NCBI GenBank assembly: GCA_022749755.1
Contig: CM040451.1
Span: forward strand, 1,364,001-1,428,000
Direction: 5' to 3'
From: Azadirachta indica
Lineage: Eukaryota > Streptophyta > Magnoliopsida > Sapindales > Meliaceae
Length of the DNA stretch: 64,000 bases
The notes beneath the pieces were generated by a model. It searched no databases. It was not told where the DNA came from and was given only the letters and a program-made list of their open reading frames with translations. The position numbers and the translations under genes were made by a program. Shown piece by piece: positions 35,660-48,450 of the stretch (position 1 is the first letter of the stretch; every line of letters begins with the position of its first letter).

Positions 35660-37019
35660 ATACAAGGGACCACAAAATATTTTTAAAGAAAGCCAAAGAA
35701 GGAGAAGAAAAGTTCTTGAAAGATTGTAGAAAAGCTTAAAGATGATTTTCGTACTTGTGGAAAGAAGTAATATATAATTTATACATCTCCGAAAGTTAAA
35801 GGGTTATCTCTAATAAATATCCAATTTTGACTGAGAAAGTATATTGGTGACGTTAGCAAAGCGGTAAAATCACCAATCTTAGCAGTTGGTAAAAATTTGA
35901 AAAGCTGAAAGATTATTGTAATGGCTAGTATTCTATATCAAGTGACATTAGCGAAAAGAAATATGTATTCCGATACATTAAGACATTAAGGCATTGCAGT
36001 AGTAGCTACAAAGAAGCATTGGATCTCCACGTGATTGGTGCAGTATACTATTGAGCTGAAACGATACCATTTTAGAAACGGAAATATGAAATACTACTGG
36101 CCAAACTTCTGTTATTGATCGGACGAATTGCTTGCCCTGAAGGATTGCACAACCCATACGATAAAAAAAACTGATGTTGATACCTAAAACTTAACTTTAG
36201 GCCACAGCCCAAAGATCAAGTCAAAATTACATTATTTTATATAAATAATGTATAAAAAGGCATACGTGAATTCAAACCACTTTTTACAGCTCAAATTATG
36301 TACTATAGGGTGAAAAGTAAGAATAGACAAGTCTAATTGAAATTAATATAATGACCTTAGTTAAACCTACTGAAAAGAAATTTAAACTCAAAAGACCTGT
36401 TATGAGATTAGCCTAATGTATAGAGAACATAAAAAGCCTAAAAAACTTTAGAGTTTATTTTAGAACTAATACCTTATTTTAATTAACTTAGAATTAATTA
36501 AAAAATAATTATTTTATTACAAATATAAATCTTTGAACATCTCTTTTAGTTATAAATTACACCAATTTCATTCCTAGACAAAAGACTTGTTTTAAAAAGA
36601 TAATTTGCATTAAAATTAGATTAAATAAGCTAGTTATGTTCCACTATATATAATTACACATCACGCATTATATAAGGGGACATTAATCCATGTCCAAGCC
36701 ATATAAAAAGAAGGAGAGAGATAAAAGTTTTAAGAATCATTAGTTTAAGTGTCCTCAATAACACGTTCTTAAGGCAATGCTTTCTTCTTTCTGGTAACAT
36801 GAGCAATTCTTTTTTTTTTTTTTTGGGCCATCATTTAGCATTTAAATCAACCTTAGGCATTGCCCTAGCAACCTTGCTTCTTTCTTGCATCTATAGGCAT
36901 TAATCTAGTTGCTTTCAGGTTCCAAAAACAGCATTTTTTATAGCCTAGGTTATGTTAAGTCACAGGCAACAATATCATATACTGCTGCTACAAATAAGTT
37001 TATTTGATATTAGTCCAAT
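35660..37019. other. Intergenic DNA, no gene seen
   Basis: Mixed sequence with a T-run at 36811-36824 and no coding signal I can support on either strand. Confidence 0.5.
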
Positions 37020-37442
37020 CTAGTGTTAGTTGTGACCTAACTTTATATCATTATGTTCTTTTGCATTAGTATAGAGACTAGTTTACTTTTACACTTAAAT
37101 CATTGTATTCCTTTACATTGGTATTGAAACTAACTTTCACATACACCATGAACCCATAATTTATATTAGTGCTTTATTAAGTATTATAAGAATAGTGGTA
37201 ACAATAGTGAATCCCTCCAATCAAGTTAGCCAATTTTATAAGGTTACAATATCACAACTCTCGGACGACTAAATGCGATTTAAAGAGCATGGTGGACTTT
37301 ACTCCTTGCAATTCAAAATGGATGCCAAAACTCATTTTGGATCTATAAGTTGAGCAATATTAAAGCCCACCAAAAATGATATAAAGTCTACTCAAGTGAT
37401 CATACAATCACAAACTCGACATATGAATTAAGTAAATTTCTT
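37020..37442 (+). repeat. Dispersed repeat, copy 2
   Basis: Direct partner of 29740-30148, diverged by several small indels. No TSD or coding motif was recognised. Confidence 0.7.
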
Positions 37443-39280
37443 CTGCAACATTTATTTTCCTGATAATAATTTAGTAATATGTACAACACTTTATTAAATA
37501 TATTTATTTAAAAAATTTAATTATTTTTATTATATTTTTATAAAATTATCAATCACATAATTAATATAAATAAAAGAAAATATAATACATGCTATATTGA
37601 TTAAAAATAAAGATACTCAAAATTAAACTAAACTATTAAATAAAAATATTAAATATTAAATACACTGTTGTGTCGAAAGAATTGATAATTAAATATAAAC
37701 TTTTATATCCAAATATCCGTTATTAAGTCTTATTAGTTAGCTGTTTTTAGGAAGGACCATGGTAAATTATTTGCGTTTTAGCAAAAACATAAGGCTGTCC
37801 CAAAGATTCTTCCAGTGTATTTATTTACGTTCTAAAATTTATTTTGAACAGCTTTTTACTTTTATATTCATATGCAACGATTTAGAAATTAAAATTTACT
37901 TGTAAATTTTTATAGATGCCTAAATAATCTTTTCTTAACTCTTCTTTTATTATGTATCTTAATTTTATCCCATACATTCATACAAAAATTAATCAAATCC
38001 AACACTTTTTTAAATAAAATTTAAAAAAATTAAATAAAATTAAAAAAAAATTTCCCATACTTTTACATGATATATAGTTTCAATAAACTATTAAGTTCTC
38101 TTAATTCATATAAACAAAATTCATGCTATTATAGTTTGATATAGTTTATAGATTTGTAAATCTTGAAAATTTAGAATAACGTATTCTTTATAAAGTTTAC
38201 ATATGTTGTTATTCATTGTGGAGAAATATCTGTGAAAAGTTAATTATCCTTCATAGTAAATTATACAGTAGATATTTCTTTAATAAAAATTTTATTAAAT
38301 ATAAGTGTTTGGAATAAATTTTACAGTGTAAATAGACTCACTCCATTTTAAATTTTTTTAAAAGAATATAATGTCTCTAATGTTGTCGGAAAAGAAATTC
38401 TACTTCTCTTTATTCATTTATTTGCTCTAGCTTATTATGAATTTTGATTATTTGTTTAGATTTGTAAAATTAAAATTATGAATTTGTTTAAAACATTGAC
38501 GAATTTTAATATAAAATAAAAGAATTAAATTATCCAAAATTCAAAGTAAAAAATATTGAATTGTGATAGGTTCAAACTGAACGGACACAAACCTATCCAA
38601 ATCACTTCGAATTAGTTCAATTTCATACATTAGTTTAATTTAGTTGGGTACTTTGAGTTATGGAAATTAATATCATATTTATGTAATCTTGAATTATTGT
38701 CTTTGAGGTCTTTAAATTTTCTCTATTAAGAAAAAAGACTTGTAAAACTCTTTCAATAAATCAATAAAATACAGTCCTTTTCTCGTTTTAGAAATTTCCT
38801 TAAGAAGTTACATAAATATTCTAATAGACAAATTAGATGACTTTATAAATAAAGGTAGTTTAGCAGATTTAGATTAGACGGATTGGGCCAAATTTGTCAC
38901 TAACCATCATGTCGTGAATTCAATCTGATTTAGTGTATGATGCAATCTGATCCATCAAGCCCGATCTCAATAAACTAAAGTTATATAATTTTCATGTTGA
39001 TTATACTTAATTAATTTAACTAAAATAATTAAAAAACATACAATTTATTTAAATTTCAAATATATATTAATTCAAAATAAAATAATAACAAAAGTAAATA
39101 TGTAAATGATTATAATTGTCTTTTAGATAATACATTAAAAATAAGAAATGATAAAACTAATCACACAAGTAAATTTCTAAAAGAATATAAAATAAAAATT
39201 TATAAATTTTCGCAAAATAAAATTATCATATTTTCGTATTATGGTAGACTACATGACTCGAAAAACTATCGAAATAAATT
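37443..39280. other. AT-rich intergenic DNA
   Basis: No ORF above background. Around 38870-38990 there is a short G/C-richer phrase like those at 15.8, 19.7 and 22.6 kb (small DNA-transposon debris). Confidence 0.5.
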
Positions 39281-39398
39281 GAAGTTCTCAAAACTGACCT
39301 TTAATTACAAGTCGGCACTACTTGTCTAGTACGTAGTAATCTTCATCTGAAATTTTGACAGAGTAGATTTGAAGCAACCCTCACTTCACTCGTCTTTC

Positions 39399-39399
<1 letters not shown>

Positions 39400-39463
<64 letters not shown>
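39400..39463. repeat. Compound microsatellite (CT)n(AT)n
   Basis: About 17 CT followed by about 14 AT units, lying where C2 copies 2 to 5 have their TATA region. It has expanded inside the promoter or leader of the dead C2 copy 1. Confidence 0.95.
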
Positions 39464-39464
<1 letters not shown>

Positions 39465-39633
39465 CAATCTAACCTCACTTCAATTATTATTTTGTTGTTC
39501 TTTATCAATTCAATCCCTAGCAACGCACTAATCTCCCTCTTTCTCTGACTTCAACCCCATAGTTCGTATACACCTACACAAACACAACACAAGCTTTCTC
39601 CTTCCCTTCTTTCATCATTATCATTATCAACCA

Positions 39634-40142
39634 ATGATGAAAACGACATATCTATCTTGGAGGTCAATCTCATTTCGGCTCAACAGTTGGTTTCTGCTGC
39701 GAAGAAATCTTCCAGAATACAAATCTATGTGGTGGCGTACAACAAGAATTCTAAGGTCTCTTAAAGGATTGATGAGGTTGGGAAACAGATTCCAACCTGC
39801 AACGACAAGTTCGTTTATTCTGTCGACATAGAGTTGTTGACACCTACTTCTTGCATCGTGTTCGAGATTTACAAAATGGGAAATAGGATGCAATTCCAGA
39901 AAGACAAAACCATCGGCGCTGTTCGTGTTTTGGTAGAAGATTTGATCAAGAACGGCTGCAGTACTCACAAGTTCATGGGTTTCCACGTACGAAAGCCCTT
40001 ATCTGGTATTCCTCAAGGCGTACTCAACATTGGAGTAGTATTGACTTCTGATGGTATCTTAAAGCAGATTATGACAAAGTTGCTTAGTACGAATTCCGCA
40101 ATTGATTATAGAACATTTGCAGGTGAAAGTAGTAGCCTTTGA
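39634..40142 (+). pseudogene. C2-domain protein, copy 1 (pseudogene)
   Basis: Same gene as the intact copies at 46.5, 49.4 and 55.8 kb. The start MMKT is followed by a one-base deletion, so the N-terminal strand continues in the wrong frame. A nine-base deletion removes three residues of the YIDYDKK segment, and a TCA-to-TAA change gives a stop before RIDE. The second half (from LLTPTSC to GESSSL) is open in frame. The 5' leader is conserved, but its TATA region is replaced by the CT/AT microsatellite. Confidence 0.9.
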
Positions 40143-41022
40143 TTAATTATTGGATCATCATGTAATCATTGCAGTTGTATTAATTTGGATGAGAGTATTA
40201 TTCTACGTACAGTTTTGTTGGAATATTTACAATTCATTGATATTTTGTTCATCGTTTCTTTCTTGATTATTGTATGGCTTCTGGACAAGTATATGCATAA
40301 TTCCCATGTACAAGTATTCTATATTGTATAGGATGAATGCACGTGAACTACCGCGTATCGTGGTGTTCCCATACTGTGTTTACCACAGGAACTGTACCTC
40401 TTTTTTTGTATGAAAATGCACCATGACTTTAAATTCAATGATTACAAATCTTGATTAAATTAATCAATACGGCCCAATCAGGTGCCGAAAATTGCACCAG
40501 CACGATTATTTAAAGCAGTAATAGGTTCATAAAATAGTCGTTGATCATGCTATCATGTCAAAAATGTCAATGCTGCATTGTCAAAATATATTGCTAGTTA
40601 GATACGCAAATGGTATATTTTATTTAATAAAATTATCCCAAGAATCAAGTGGGATGTTGAGACCTTGCAAGATATCATTGCAAGGAAATTATAAAACCCA
40701 TAACACATTGAATAGATAGAATAATTATATATAATTAAGCTTAATTGTATGAAAATTAATTATGATCCAACCCAAATAAGAAGATTAATTACTGATAAAA
40801 TTATATATCAAAGCATGAAAGCAAACCACCCTTATTGCTTAAGACTGTAAGCAATAGTTTAGCCGATTGTGTAGCTTGGAGTCACTACTCTTTCCACCAA
40901 CAAAGCTTGACATAGTTTTGAGCATTGTAATCTTAGCATGATTAATATATTCCAAGAAATGATCCTTGCCGTCGACTTCTGTTGATGCTAACGAAGAATT
41001 ATTTTTTTCCATCAACACTTGA

Positions 41023-42476
41023 TGATAAGTGCGCAAAATACGAGCTTATCATTCACTTTCAAACTTGAATTTTTTGTTTATTCCTAAAGTTTTATTGGTA
41101 TTTGATGTGTTTTAGGGTTTATGTAAAAAATAAGAGAATTGGCCATCCAAAATAAATTTGACTCAAAAAGGAAAATATTCGATAATTAAATTGCAAGATG
41201 TTCGTGGGCTAAAATGCAAGATAATTGAGGGCCAAAATGCAAAGCTTTTAGGGACCAAAATGCCAACATTGAAAAGTTAAAGGAGCCAAAATTCTACCCA
41301 AAGTAGAATTGATGGTGCGACCGCACCAAGCCTTCTACCCTAAGATAGAATAGATCGTGCAGCCACGCCACTTGGCAGTGTGGCCGCACCATCCATGTTG
41401 GCCTCTTCATGCTCCTACGATATTTTAGCGCCCTCGTGCTCATTAAACTTTTTTTAAACGCTTTCTAGGATAAATCTGACCCTTGGATGGTTTTTGGATG
41501 GCTTGATTTGGAAAAACCTAAAGTTATTTATTTTTAGAGGTTTAAGGAAGATAGCAGCCACTATTGAAAAGGAAGTAGATTGGAAGAAAAGAAAAAAGGG
41601 GAGATAAAGACAAGCTAGAGAGAGTGTGTATTAGAAAGCAAGCAAAAAGAGAAATCTGGAAGAAAAGCTCTCCATCATAGTTTTTCTCTCTACTTTTATC
41701 TTATTTTATTGTAGTAAATTTAGTTACTCATGAGTATTTGAGTATATTGTGGATGATTGAACTCATGAATGTTGGTTGTGAATTACTTTCTATGATTGGC
41801 TAAATTTAATACTTAAGGCAATGATTTAATCTTTTGAAAACAGTGATATTCTGATATTTGTGTTATTCTTGATTCATATTCCTATGTTGTATGTTTATCA
41901 GGAATAGAATGCTATTAATTAACTGGCCATTAATTAATTGATCCATAGACTGATGAATATTGAGAAATATTGATTGTATTTAGATTGTATGATAAACACC
42001 ACAAATATCATGTTAAAAAGAGATGTATTAATATGGTTTGTGTGGTAGATTTAGCACATTTAATGCATTTCTGTTTAATTCGTGTTTACATAAAAATATA
42101 GTAAACGTGAAAACGAGGAATAGATTCAGTTGATCTCGAGAAAAATAGTCGAATAGGTTAAAGTAGTCACACTAACAATATAGGTATTAATCGAAATAAC
42201 ATAATTTAAAGAATTGAGTGTGAGTAAATTGAGTTAAATCATTAGTCCTAAATATTAGTCTCATTGGAATTTCTCTTTTTGATTGTATGTATTAGTTTGT
42301 AGTTATTTTAATTTCTTTTAATTTCATATCACATCATTTTCAACTCTTCAAATAAATTTAAGAAAAACCATTTTCGTTATTTAATTGATTAATACTCCTA
42401 GTAGGAACGATATTCTATTTACACTATATTACTTGTTTTGCGACAACATACACTTTTGTTGGTAAATCAGTCAACA
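41023..42476 (+). mobile_element. Solo Ty3/gypsy (Tat-type) LTR, 1454 bp, TSD CTTGA
   Basis: Starts TGATAAGTGCGC, ends AAATCAGTCAACA, and is flanked on both sides by CTTGA (41018-41022 and 42477-42481). Near the end, TACACTATATTACTTGTTTT is the usual tail of this LTR family. Its length and central GTGCGACCGCACC/GTGGCCGCACCATC block match the LTR at 25949-27401. The internal region was lost by LTR-LTR recombination. Confidence 0.82.
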
Positions 42477-43707
42477 CTTGATGTAGTTCTAATCGTATTC
42501 TCGGCACAGTGGATGCTAACAAATTTATTGTGCCAATAATACCCAATAACTACTATAAAACATAACACAGTGCACCATCAGTAGCTCATTAATAAAACAT
42601 ATATCAATATGTGAATTTTTTAGATTAACGAGACATCATACCCTGTGTTGTAAGGCATAATGTAATTTGACCTAATTGTGCATTAACTAGATTTTCAGAA
42701 ATGTAATGAGCTCGGTCAATTCAGCTTTTGGCACTGTCAATGTGACCACTACTGGACAGCTTGGTGGGATTGGTAAAGCAAATTAGGAAGCCAAGTGCAT
42801 CATCAACCATCTCATCTTGCAAGTGCTTACAATGATAAATGAACATAATTTACAGTGCATTATTTACTCATTAATTTAAAAGTTTTACCTGATCCAAATT
42901 TCAATGTAAAAGTTAGACAACCATCCCATATTCAATACTTGATCACAATCTCTCTTAAACAAATAAGTTATCTACCTATGACTAAATGTATCTTTATGAT
43001 GTTTGACTTTGATGGTTTTGTGCACACAAGTCTTAACAATCATGTCAAACATAGCCAAGCTTTTTTAGGTTCTCTTGGCAGAATTCTTGGTTCTCCTCTT
43101 TACACCAAATTTTCTTGCTGCTTGTAGTTTCCCTCTTAGCTTCTTTGTTGCCTGTTCTATTACTTCTACTTTGTTTGCTATATTTTCCTCATTTGTTGAT
43201 TCAATCTTTTTTGCCTTTTGTTCTTCTTGAACAATGTCTTAGTTACATTCATTTGTTGTAGTCTATGGTATGATCACGTATTATAGCATGGGGATAAATT
43301 TAGAAGATTTTCTTTGACTGGTAGCTAAAGATTTTGTTGATGTCTTCATTAGAGAATTGCTTGGAGACTTGGGGAAAAATCTTGGAGATCGTCTTGGACC
43401 AATTATTGAACTATTCTTGATTGTGGTTTTTGCTTAAGAATTCTTTTTGTTTGAAATTTCTGGTGCAGTTTTCTAGGTTGGAGTCTTTTTTTTTTTTTTA
43501 TGCAGATTGCTTAGCTAAGTTGTTCGGCTGTGATTACTCCTCTAGCTCAGTAAATTATTTAAATACAATACAAACAACATAAAAAAAAAATATGTAAAAT
43601 ACTTTGTAGAATAACATTGTTTCAAAATATTAAGTAAGTATATTGACCTTCCTTTTCCATACAACTTCCGGTGATTGCTAATTAATCTTCAAAGACCCGA
43701 CCACGTC

Positions 43708-44010
43708 TTATACAGAAGTGTGTGGTATGTTAGAGCTACCAACTTCTATATTTATTTGAGAGTCCAACCTAGCAGTAAGTAATTCAATCTGAACAAACAT
43801 GACTACCAACTTTTCCTCAAAAGCCTTCCTCTCTCTCATTAAACTTTGACATTCTGGAAGTCGAAAGTATATGGTAGGGGTGACAAAGTATCTTACTCCT
43901 TTAATTCTGCTTCCATTTGGGTTTTTTTCTAGGGCTACAAACAGAATGTCATTCATTCCTTTTGATTGGAATGATCCTTCATCAACTTGACCTTTTAATT
44001 CCTTTAGCAA
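43708..44010 (-). pseudogene. Transposase fragment, plant Ptta/En/Spm type
   Basis: 100 codons containing DEGSFQSKGMNDILFVALEK, GSRIKGVRYFVTPTIYF and a following coiled-coil-like stretch (MRERKAFEEKL and IELLTARLDSQ). The G-x-x-x-G-V/R-x-F-V-T-P-T-x-Y-F block and the downstream coiled coil are typical of the C-terminal part of plant En/Spm-type transposases (Pfam Transposase_24). Upstream exons are decayed, so no activity is expected. Confidence 0.6.
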
Positions 44011-44499
44011 AAAATAATATAATTTGTTATTATGACAAGTCTATATATTAAAGAAACTCAAACGTGCAAAAACATAACTAATTTTAAACTAATGATTTTC
44101 TTAATTACTGGTATCGATTTAGGGTCATATACACTGCACTTCTTTCGTCTTGCTTGTCACTGAGCTTCACTACTATCTATTTGACTTTTAGAAGGAACTC
44201 TAAGATCCTTTTTCTAAATACAATAAAGAAATAAATAAACTTAAACTAATTTTGACTCACTAATTCAGACACTTGATTCACTTACTACATTCTCTATCAT
44301 GCCACTGTAACCTGTACTGCCCAAATAGTGGTTGTATTTCAACATTGCTCGCTTATTTTTTACATCCTCACTTTGTTTCTAAAGCATATGACATTCAAGA
44401 AAAGTGATTATGCTAAATTAATCACAAATGAACTGAATTATAGTGCAAGACAATAGATAATGAACCTCAATTTCTAAAGACAACACTTTCTTTATAAAT

Positions 44500-46150
44500 A
44501 TTTGTCAGTACAACTTTGTAATGTTTGGGTAATCAATAAAAGGCAATTTCAGATGTTTCGGATCATTTTGTTAGGCAACATGAAGTTATGTGTCAAGTTC
44601 CATCTGAAATTCCTCAAAGAATTCCCATTGAATGTAACACTTAAGCTTTACTTCTCAAGTCTAACTATAAATTTTTTCTACAACAAAGTAAATAAATTAG
44701 AAATCAATTCTATTACAAGAAAATAATAACTACAAGTTTAACATTTAACTTTAAAGCTAACCTGAATATATGTCCAAAAATTTTCTTGAAGTAAAAAACC
44801 CAATTTAAAGAATGTATAGACCATTCAAATTGCTGCCCCAACTATACATGTATGTGTATCATGTATTGGTTGTTAAGACGACCTGTGACAAATGTTGCCA
44901 CAAATATTTGTTCGAATTAAAAAATTGTAATTAATAAAAGATTAATTATTTTTATTGTCCAAAAATACCATAGATGCAATACATATATAGATTCAAAATA
45001 TTACAATTAAAAGCTTAATATGGAAAGAACAAAGAGTGCTAAAATTATGGACAAAAATATGTTTCATAATGAAAAATAGCTGAAAGAATTAAGTATCAAA
45101 ATTAATAAGTTTTATCTCTTGAGAGATTGTTCGTTGATTGCCAAGATTGTGACTCTATATACTAAGTAATTATATCATATACTTGTCTTGTAATGATTGA
45201 CCTAATTTTAACCAGATTACATTTAAAATAAATTTGCGGTTCACTCAAACTTCTTTAAGAAACCACAATGTAATTGATAATAAAGACAAAACTATAGTAA
45301 AGCCTAGAGGATTGCTAGTTTAGGCCTTTCATTCTTCTATTTGGTAGAATACTTGACTACATCCCACAACAAATTGTTTTGTCTAAGAATGCTAATAAAT
45401 TTTTTGCGCGATTTTTTTTTTAATATCTAAATTTATATTTACATGACATGATAACGTTAGCTATATCCCCCTTAAACCATTGTTTCTCTTTTCTCTTTGT
45501 TAAATTTAGTTTTGAGTTTTCGATATTTTAAAAATAATGTATGTATCATGCAATATTTAAAAAGAAATTTGAGTGTCTTTTTACTGAATAATAATGTAAA
45601 ATTCATTCAATCATTTGAGTTTAAATTTTCTGATATTTAATTTTTTATTATAAAATCAACTTTTGTGGAGAGGGTCAATAGAATATGAGACTAACACTTG
45701 GCCATATTAAGCATTCACCAGAATATATTTAATTAGTTGAAAAATCCTTAATGAAGTTGAGAAATTTTTAAACAATGATGCCTTTAGATAATAATAGGAA
45801 TTTGATTGATAGATTATGGCCTCAAAGCCGATGCCGAAATCCTGGTCGAGGACAGCTCAATTCTCCACTTTTAAGATCGGCCCGGACTCAAGCTCAATTC
45901 TCCACTTTTAAGATCGGGCCGAAGGCAAGACTTTACATTTGAAGCTCTGAGCGCAGAAATACCAGGGAGATAGCATTGCATTCTTGCTTAAATTTTATAA
46001 TTTAATAAGCTAAGATATAGGTTTCTGGAATTTCACAAATTAGTACTCAATATTTGGGACTAAAACGTACGTCTTATCAACATATGTTTTTATTTGTAAT
46101 TAAATTAATATATAAAGATCTATAAAATATTATACAATCTTCGATTTTCG
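44500..46150. other. C2-array intergenic DNA
   Basis: No gene is seen. From about 45400 to 46100 it aligns with about 50200-50880, upstream of C2 copy 4, so this spacer was duplicated with the array. It contains a 37-bp tandem repeat at 45854-45927. Confidence 0.55.
45854..45927. repeat. 37-bp tandem repeat, two units
   Basis: AGCTCAATTCTCCACTTTTA starts at 45854 and again at 45891. The related spacer at 50640-50740 does not show the clean doubling. Confidence 0.85.
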
Positions 46151-46376
46151 CAAATTCAACACCCGGCTTTGCAAGCCGAAATTCGAAAAATATCGAGTAA
46201 ATTAAAGTGGTCAACACTAGCCTAAATCACAAATAGGCATGACTTATGGTAATGCGTAGTAGTAGTCTTTGTCTAAAATTCTATCTAGGAAGATTTGAAT
46301 GTTTGACGCAACTCACGTAGTAGTCTTCGTCTAAACAAATCCTGACTTTACTCGTCTTTTGTCTTCTATACAACAA

Positions 46377-46382
46377 TCTAAA
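46377..46382 (+). promoter_or_regulatory. TATA-like box of C2 copy 2
   Basis: TATACA 155 bases before the start codon, in a block (CTTCTATACAACAATCTAA) shared with copy 5 at 55624-55629. The leader after it is conserved in all five copies (GTTCGTA...CACACC, ACAAACACAACA). Confidence 0.45.
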
Positions 46383-46536
46383 GTCATTTTAATTTGTTAT
46401 TTTTGTTGTTCTTCATCAATTCAAACCCTAGCTGCCAAATCTCTTTCTCTTTGATTTCAACCCTGTCGTTCGTACACACCTAAACAAACACAACACAAGC
46501 TTTCTCCTTCCTTCCTTTCATCATTATCAATTACCA

Positions 46537-47055
46537 ATGGTGAAAAAAACAGTATCTATCTTGGAGGTCAATCTCATTTCGGGTCAAGAGCTGCTTTCCG
46601 CTGCGAAGAAATCTTCCGGAATGCAAACCTACGTGGTGGCGTATATCGATTACGACAAGAAGTCCAAGGTTTCTTCAAGGATTGATGAAGTTGGGAATCA
46701 GAATCCCACCTGGAACGACAAATTCATTTTTTCTGTCGACTCGGAGTTGTTGACGCCTACTTCTTGCATCGTGTTCGAGATTTACAAGGTGGGAAATAGG
46801 TTGCTGTTCCAGAAAGACAAAAGAATCGGTGTTGTTCGTGTTTTGGTGGAAAATTTGATGAAGAAGGGACTTAGCAGTCACAAGTTCATGGGTTGTCACG
46901 TGCGGAAGCCGCGATCTGGTATTCCTCAGGGCATTCTCAACATTGGAGTAGTGGTGATTTCTGATGGCATCTTGAAGCAGGTTATGACAAAGTTGCTTGG
47001 TTCGAATTCCGCAATTGATTATAGAAGCTTTCTAGGCGAAAGTAATGGTCTTTGA
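46537..47055 (+). CDS. C2-domain protein, copy 2 (intact, 172 aa)
   Basis: One uninterrupted exon from MVKKTVSILEVNLIS to GESNGL. The whole first two-thirds is a plant C2 domain: first strand SILEVNLISG, strand TYVVAYI, loop GNQNPTWNDKFIF, strand CIVFEIYKVG and KDKRIGVVRVLV. A family-specific tail has FMGCHVRKPRSGIPQGILN and AIDYRSF. C2 domains of this small type usually bind membranes or partners. Loop 1 (SGQELLSAAKKSSG) lacks the paired Asp residues that bind calcium, so calcium-independent action is likely (inference). There is no signal peptide or membrane segment, so a cytosolic or peripheral-membrane location is expected. The start ATG lies in ACCAATGG, a good plant context. Nearly identical to copy 5. 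Function not known. Confidence 0.88.
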   Translation: MVKKTVSILEVNLISGQELLSAAKKSSGMQTYVVAYIDYDKKSKVSSRIDEVGNQNPTWNDKFIFSVDSELLTPTSCIVFEIYKVGNRLLFQKDKRIGVVRVLVENLMKKGLSSHKFMGCHVRKPRSGIPQGILNIGVVVISDGILKQVMTKLLGSNSAIDYRSFLGESNGL

Positions 47056-47819
47056 TTTATTTGATCATCATGTGTAATCATCAATTTGCATGTTGGCCGA
47101 GTTGTATTATTCTACGTACAGTTTTGTTGCAGTAATAATGATTTGATATTTTGTTCAAGGTTTCTTTCTTGATTAGTTTATTTTCTTGATTATTTTATAC
47201 ATAATTCCATGTAAAGGCATTGTAGAGATGAATACAAGTTATTAACTCCTGGTGAACGAGAATTTTTTTTTTTTTAAAAAATCTACAATGCAATTATTTT
47301 CTTCTTTTTTCTATTCGGACTAAAAGGCCCTATTTCTGTTTCAGCTTGAGTGGAGCAAGATTTGAATGACCTTTACTCAAAAATTGTTTCTTTAAACATA
47401 TGTTCCCGATTCCAATTTCTGTCTATATACATATAAAAGCATTTCTCTTAACAATTCGTTTTTATAATTCTTTCCCTACGTTGATGGCCTACCATTTCTT
47501 CATTCTCCATTTCCCTTGGTGTTCCGATATCTCATGGACCAAGTTCGTGCCCTCAGCATGCACATCAGTTTACGAGATTAATCGATTGATTAATAGATTT
47601 TTGATAAAAGAAGCGAATGAGATTTTTAATAATTTTGTTGAGTCGATGTTTGCATTGACGCTTTTTGGCAATTGCTCTTTTCCTTTATTTATGTTTGTTT
47701 TATAATCCGTATATACAAGTATATATATGCATACATGTGTGATCATGAATAATGAAATCCGTAAATATGTACGATGTCAAATTTAAAAATGTTCTCATTA
47801 ATAGTTTGAGGGATTGTTG

Positions 47820-47970
47820 CTGGTTATTAGGAATGTGACTAATGTTTAATTATTCATGTTCTAAGTGTTGGCTCAAGTTTAAGCAGCTCAGATCTATGAT
47901 GAACTTTCACTTTATTCACACTTTGAAGAAAAAACAATAGTGTAGCTGAGTTACGGTAGGGTCTGGAGAG
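47820..47970 (+). pseudogene. RNase-H-like domain remnant
   Basis: Broken frames with CWLLIRNVTN and RKNNSVAEL correspond to the open copy at 56735-56983 and to the C-terminal part of RNase-H (RVT_3) domains from non-LTR retrotransposons. It is part of the duplicated C2 cassette. Confidence 0.45.
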
Positions 47971-48450
47971 GCATTGGCCGTCCGAGAAATTTTTAATTGT
48001 TATTTATGTTTTAGCCACAAATTGTTTAAATGTATATCAATGTACCCCTTGATTGAGTTACTACTTTTAAAACTTTGGCCAACTAACTTTACTTTTAAAC
48101 ATTTTAACCCCCAGTGCTCTATTTTTGCCTCCATCTATAGCTGATAGGATTGCTAATTTAGACCTCTCTCATTCTTCTTTTTCGTTCGTGGGATACTCCG
48201 ACACATCTCCCGAGAGATTCTTAGTTCTGGATATGCTAACCTTGTAGCATGTGCTTTATTTAGTGAGTGAGAACGGTAAAAGGCGGACAAAACCAGCGGT
48301 TAGGTTCGGATATGTTGACCTTATAGCTAGCATATACTTGTAGCGTGTGGACTTGATGAGACAAAGCTTACAAGCGTTACAGGAGCCTAAGAAGTTCTAA
48401 GTCTTAGAAACGGCATTATGTCATGACAGAAGAGAAGGAGTCCTTAAGCA

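Larger units (their letters stand above)
40845..44400 (-). mobile_element. En/Spm (CACTA)-like transposon remnant, split by a solo LTR
   Basis: Minus-strand fragments in several frames: NKRAMLKYNHYLGSTGYSGM (about 44340-44280), the transposase-like ORF at 44010-43708, a Lys-rich piece near 43230-43090, HLQDEMVDDALGFLI (about 42830), then ASTVPRIRLELHQVLMEKNN and KITMLKTMSSFVGGK, ending at a stop at 40839-40841. The frame around LELHQVLMEKNN continues across the solo LTR if it is removed together with one TSD. The first pieces match the plant Ptta/En/Spm transposase family, and I cannot assign the last ones. No clear CACTA ends were found. Confidence 0.5.
46150..47960 (+). repeat. Duplicated C2 cassette, copy 2
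   Basis: Promoter, leader, C2 CDS and an RNase-H-like tail, matching about 55420-56985 in the same order. Upstream DNA differs by several percent by eye, while the CDS differs at only a handful of positions. Confidence 0.8.

Noticed and set aside
43708..44010. Host coiled-coil protein instead of transposase
   Set aside because: The RIKGVRYFVTPTIYF block plus the upstream NKRAMLKYNH piece fit the plant En/Spm transposase family better.
46675..46899. Minus-strand ORFs antisense to each C2 copy
   Set aside because: The same antisense frame is open in all copies because the sense strand is conserved; codon bias and the conserved domain support the plus strand.
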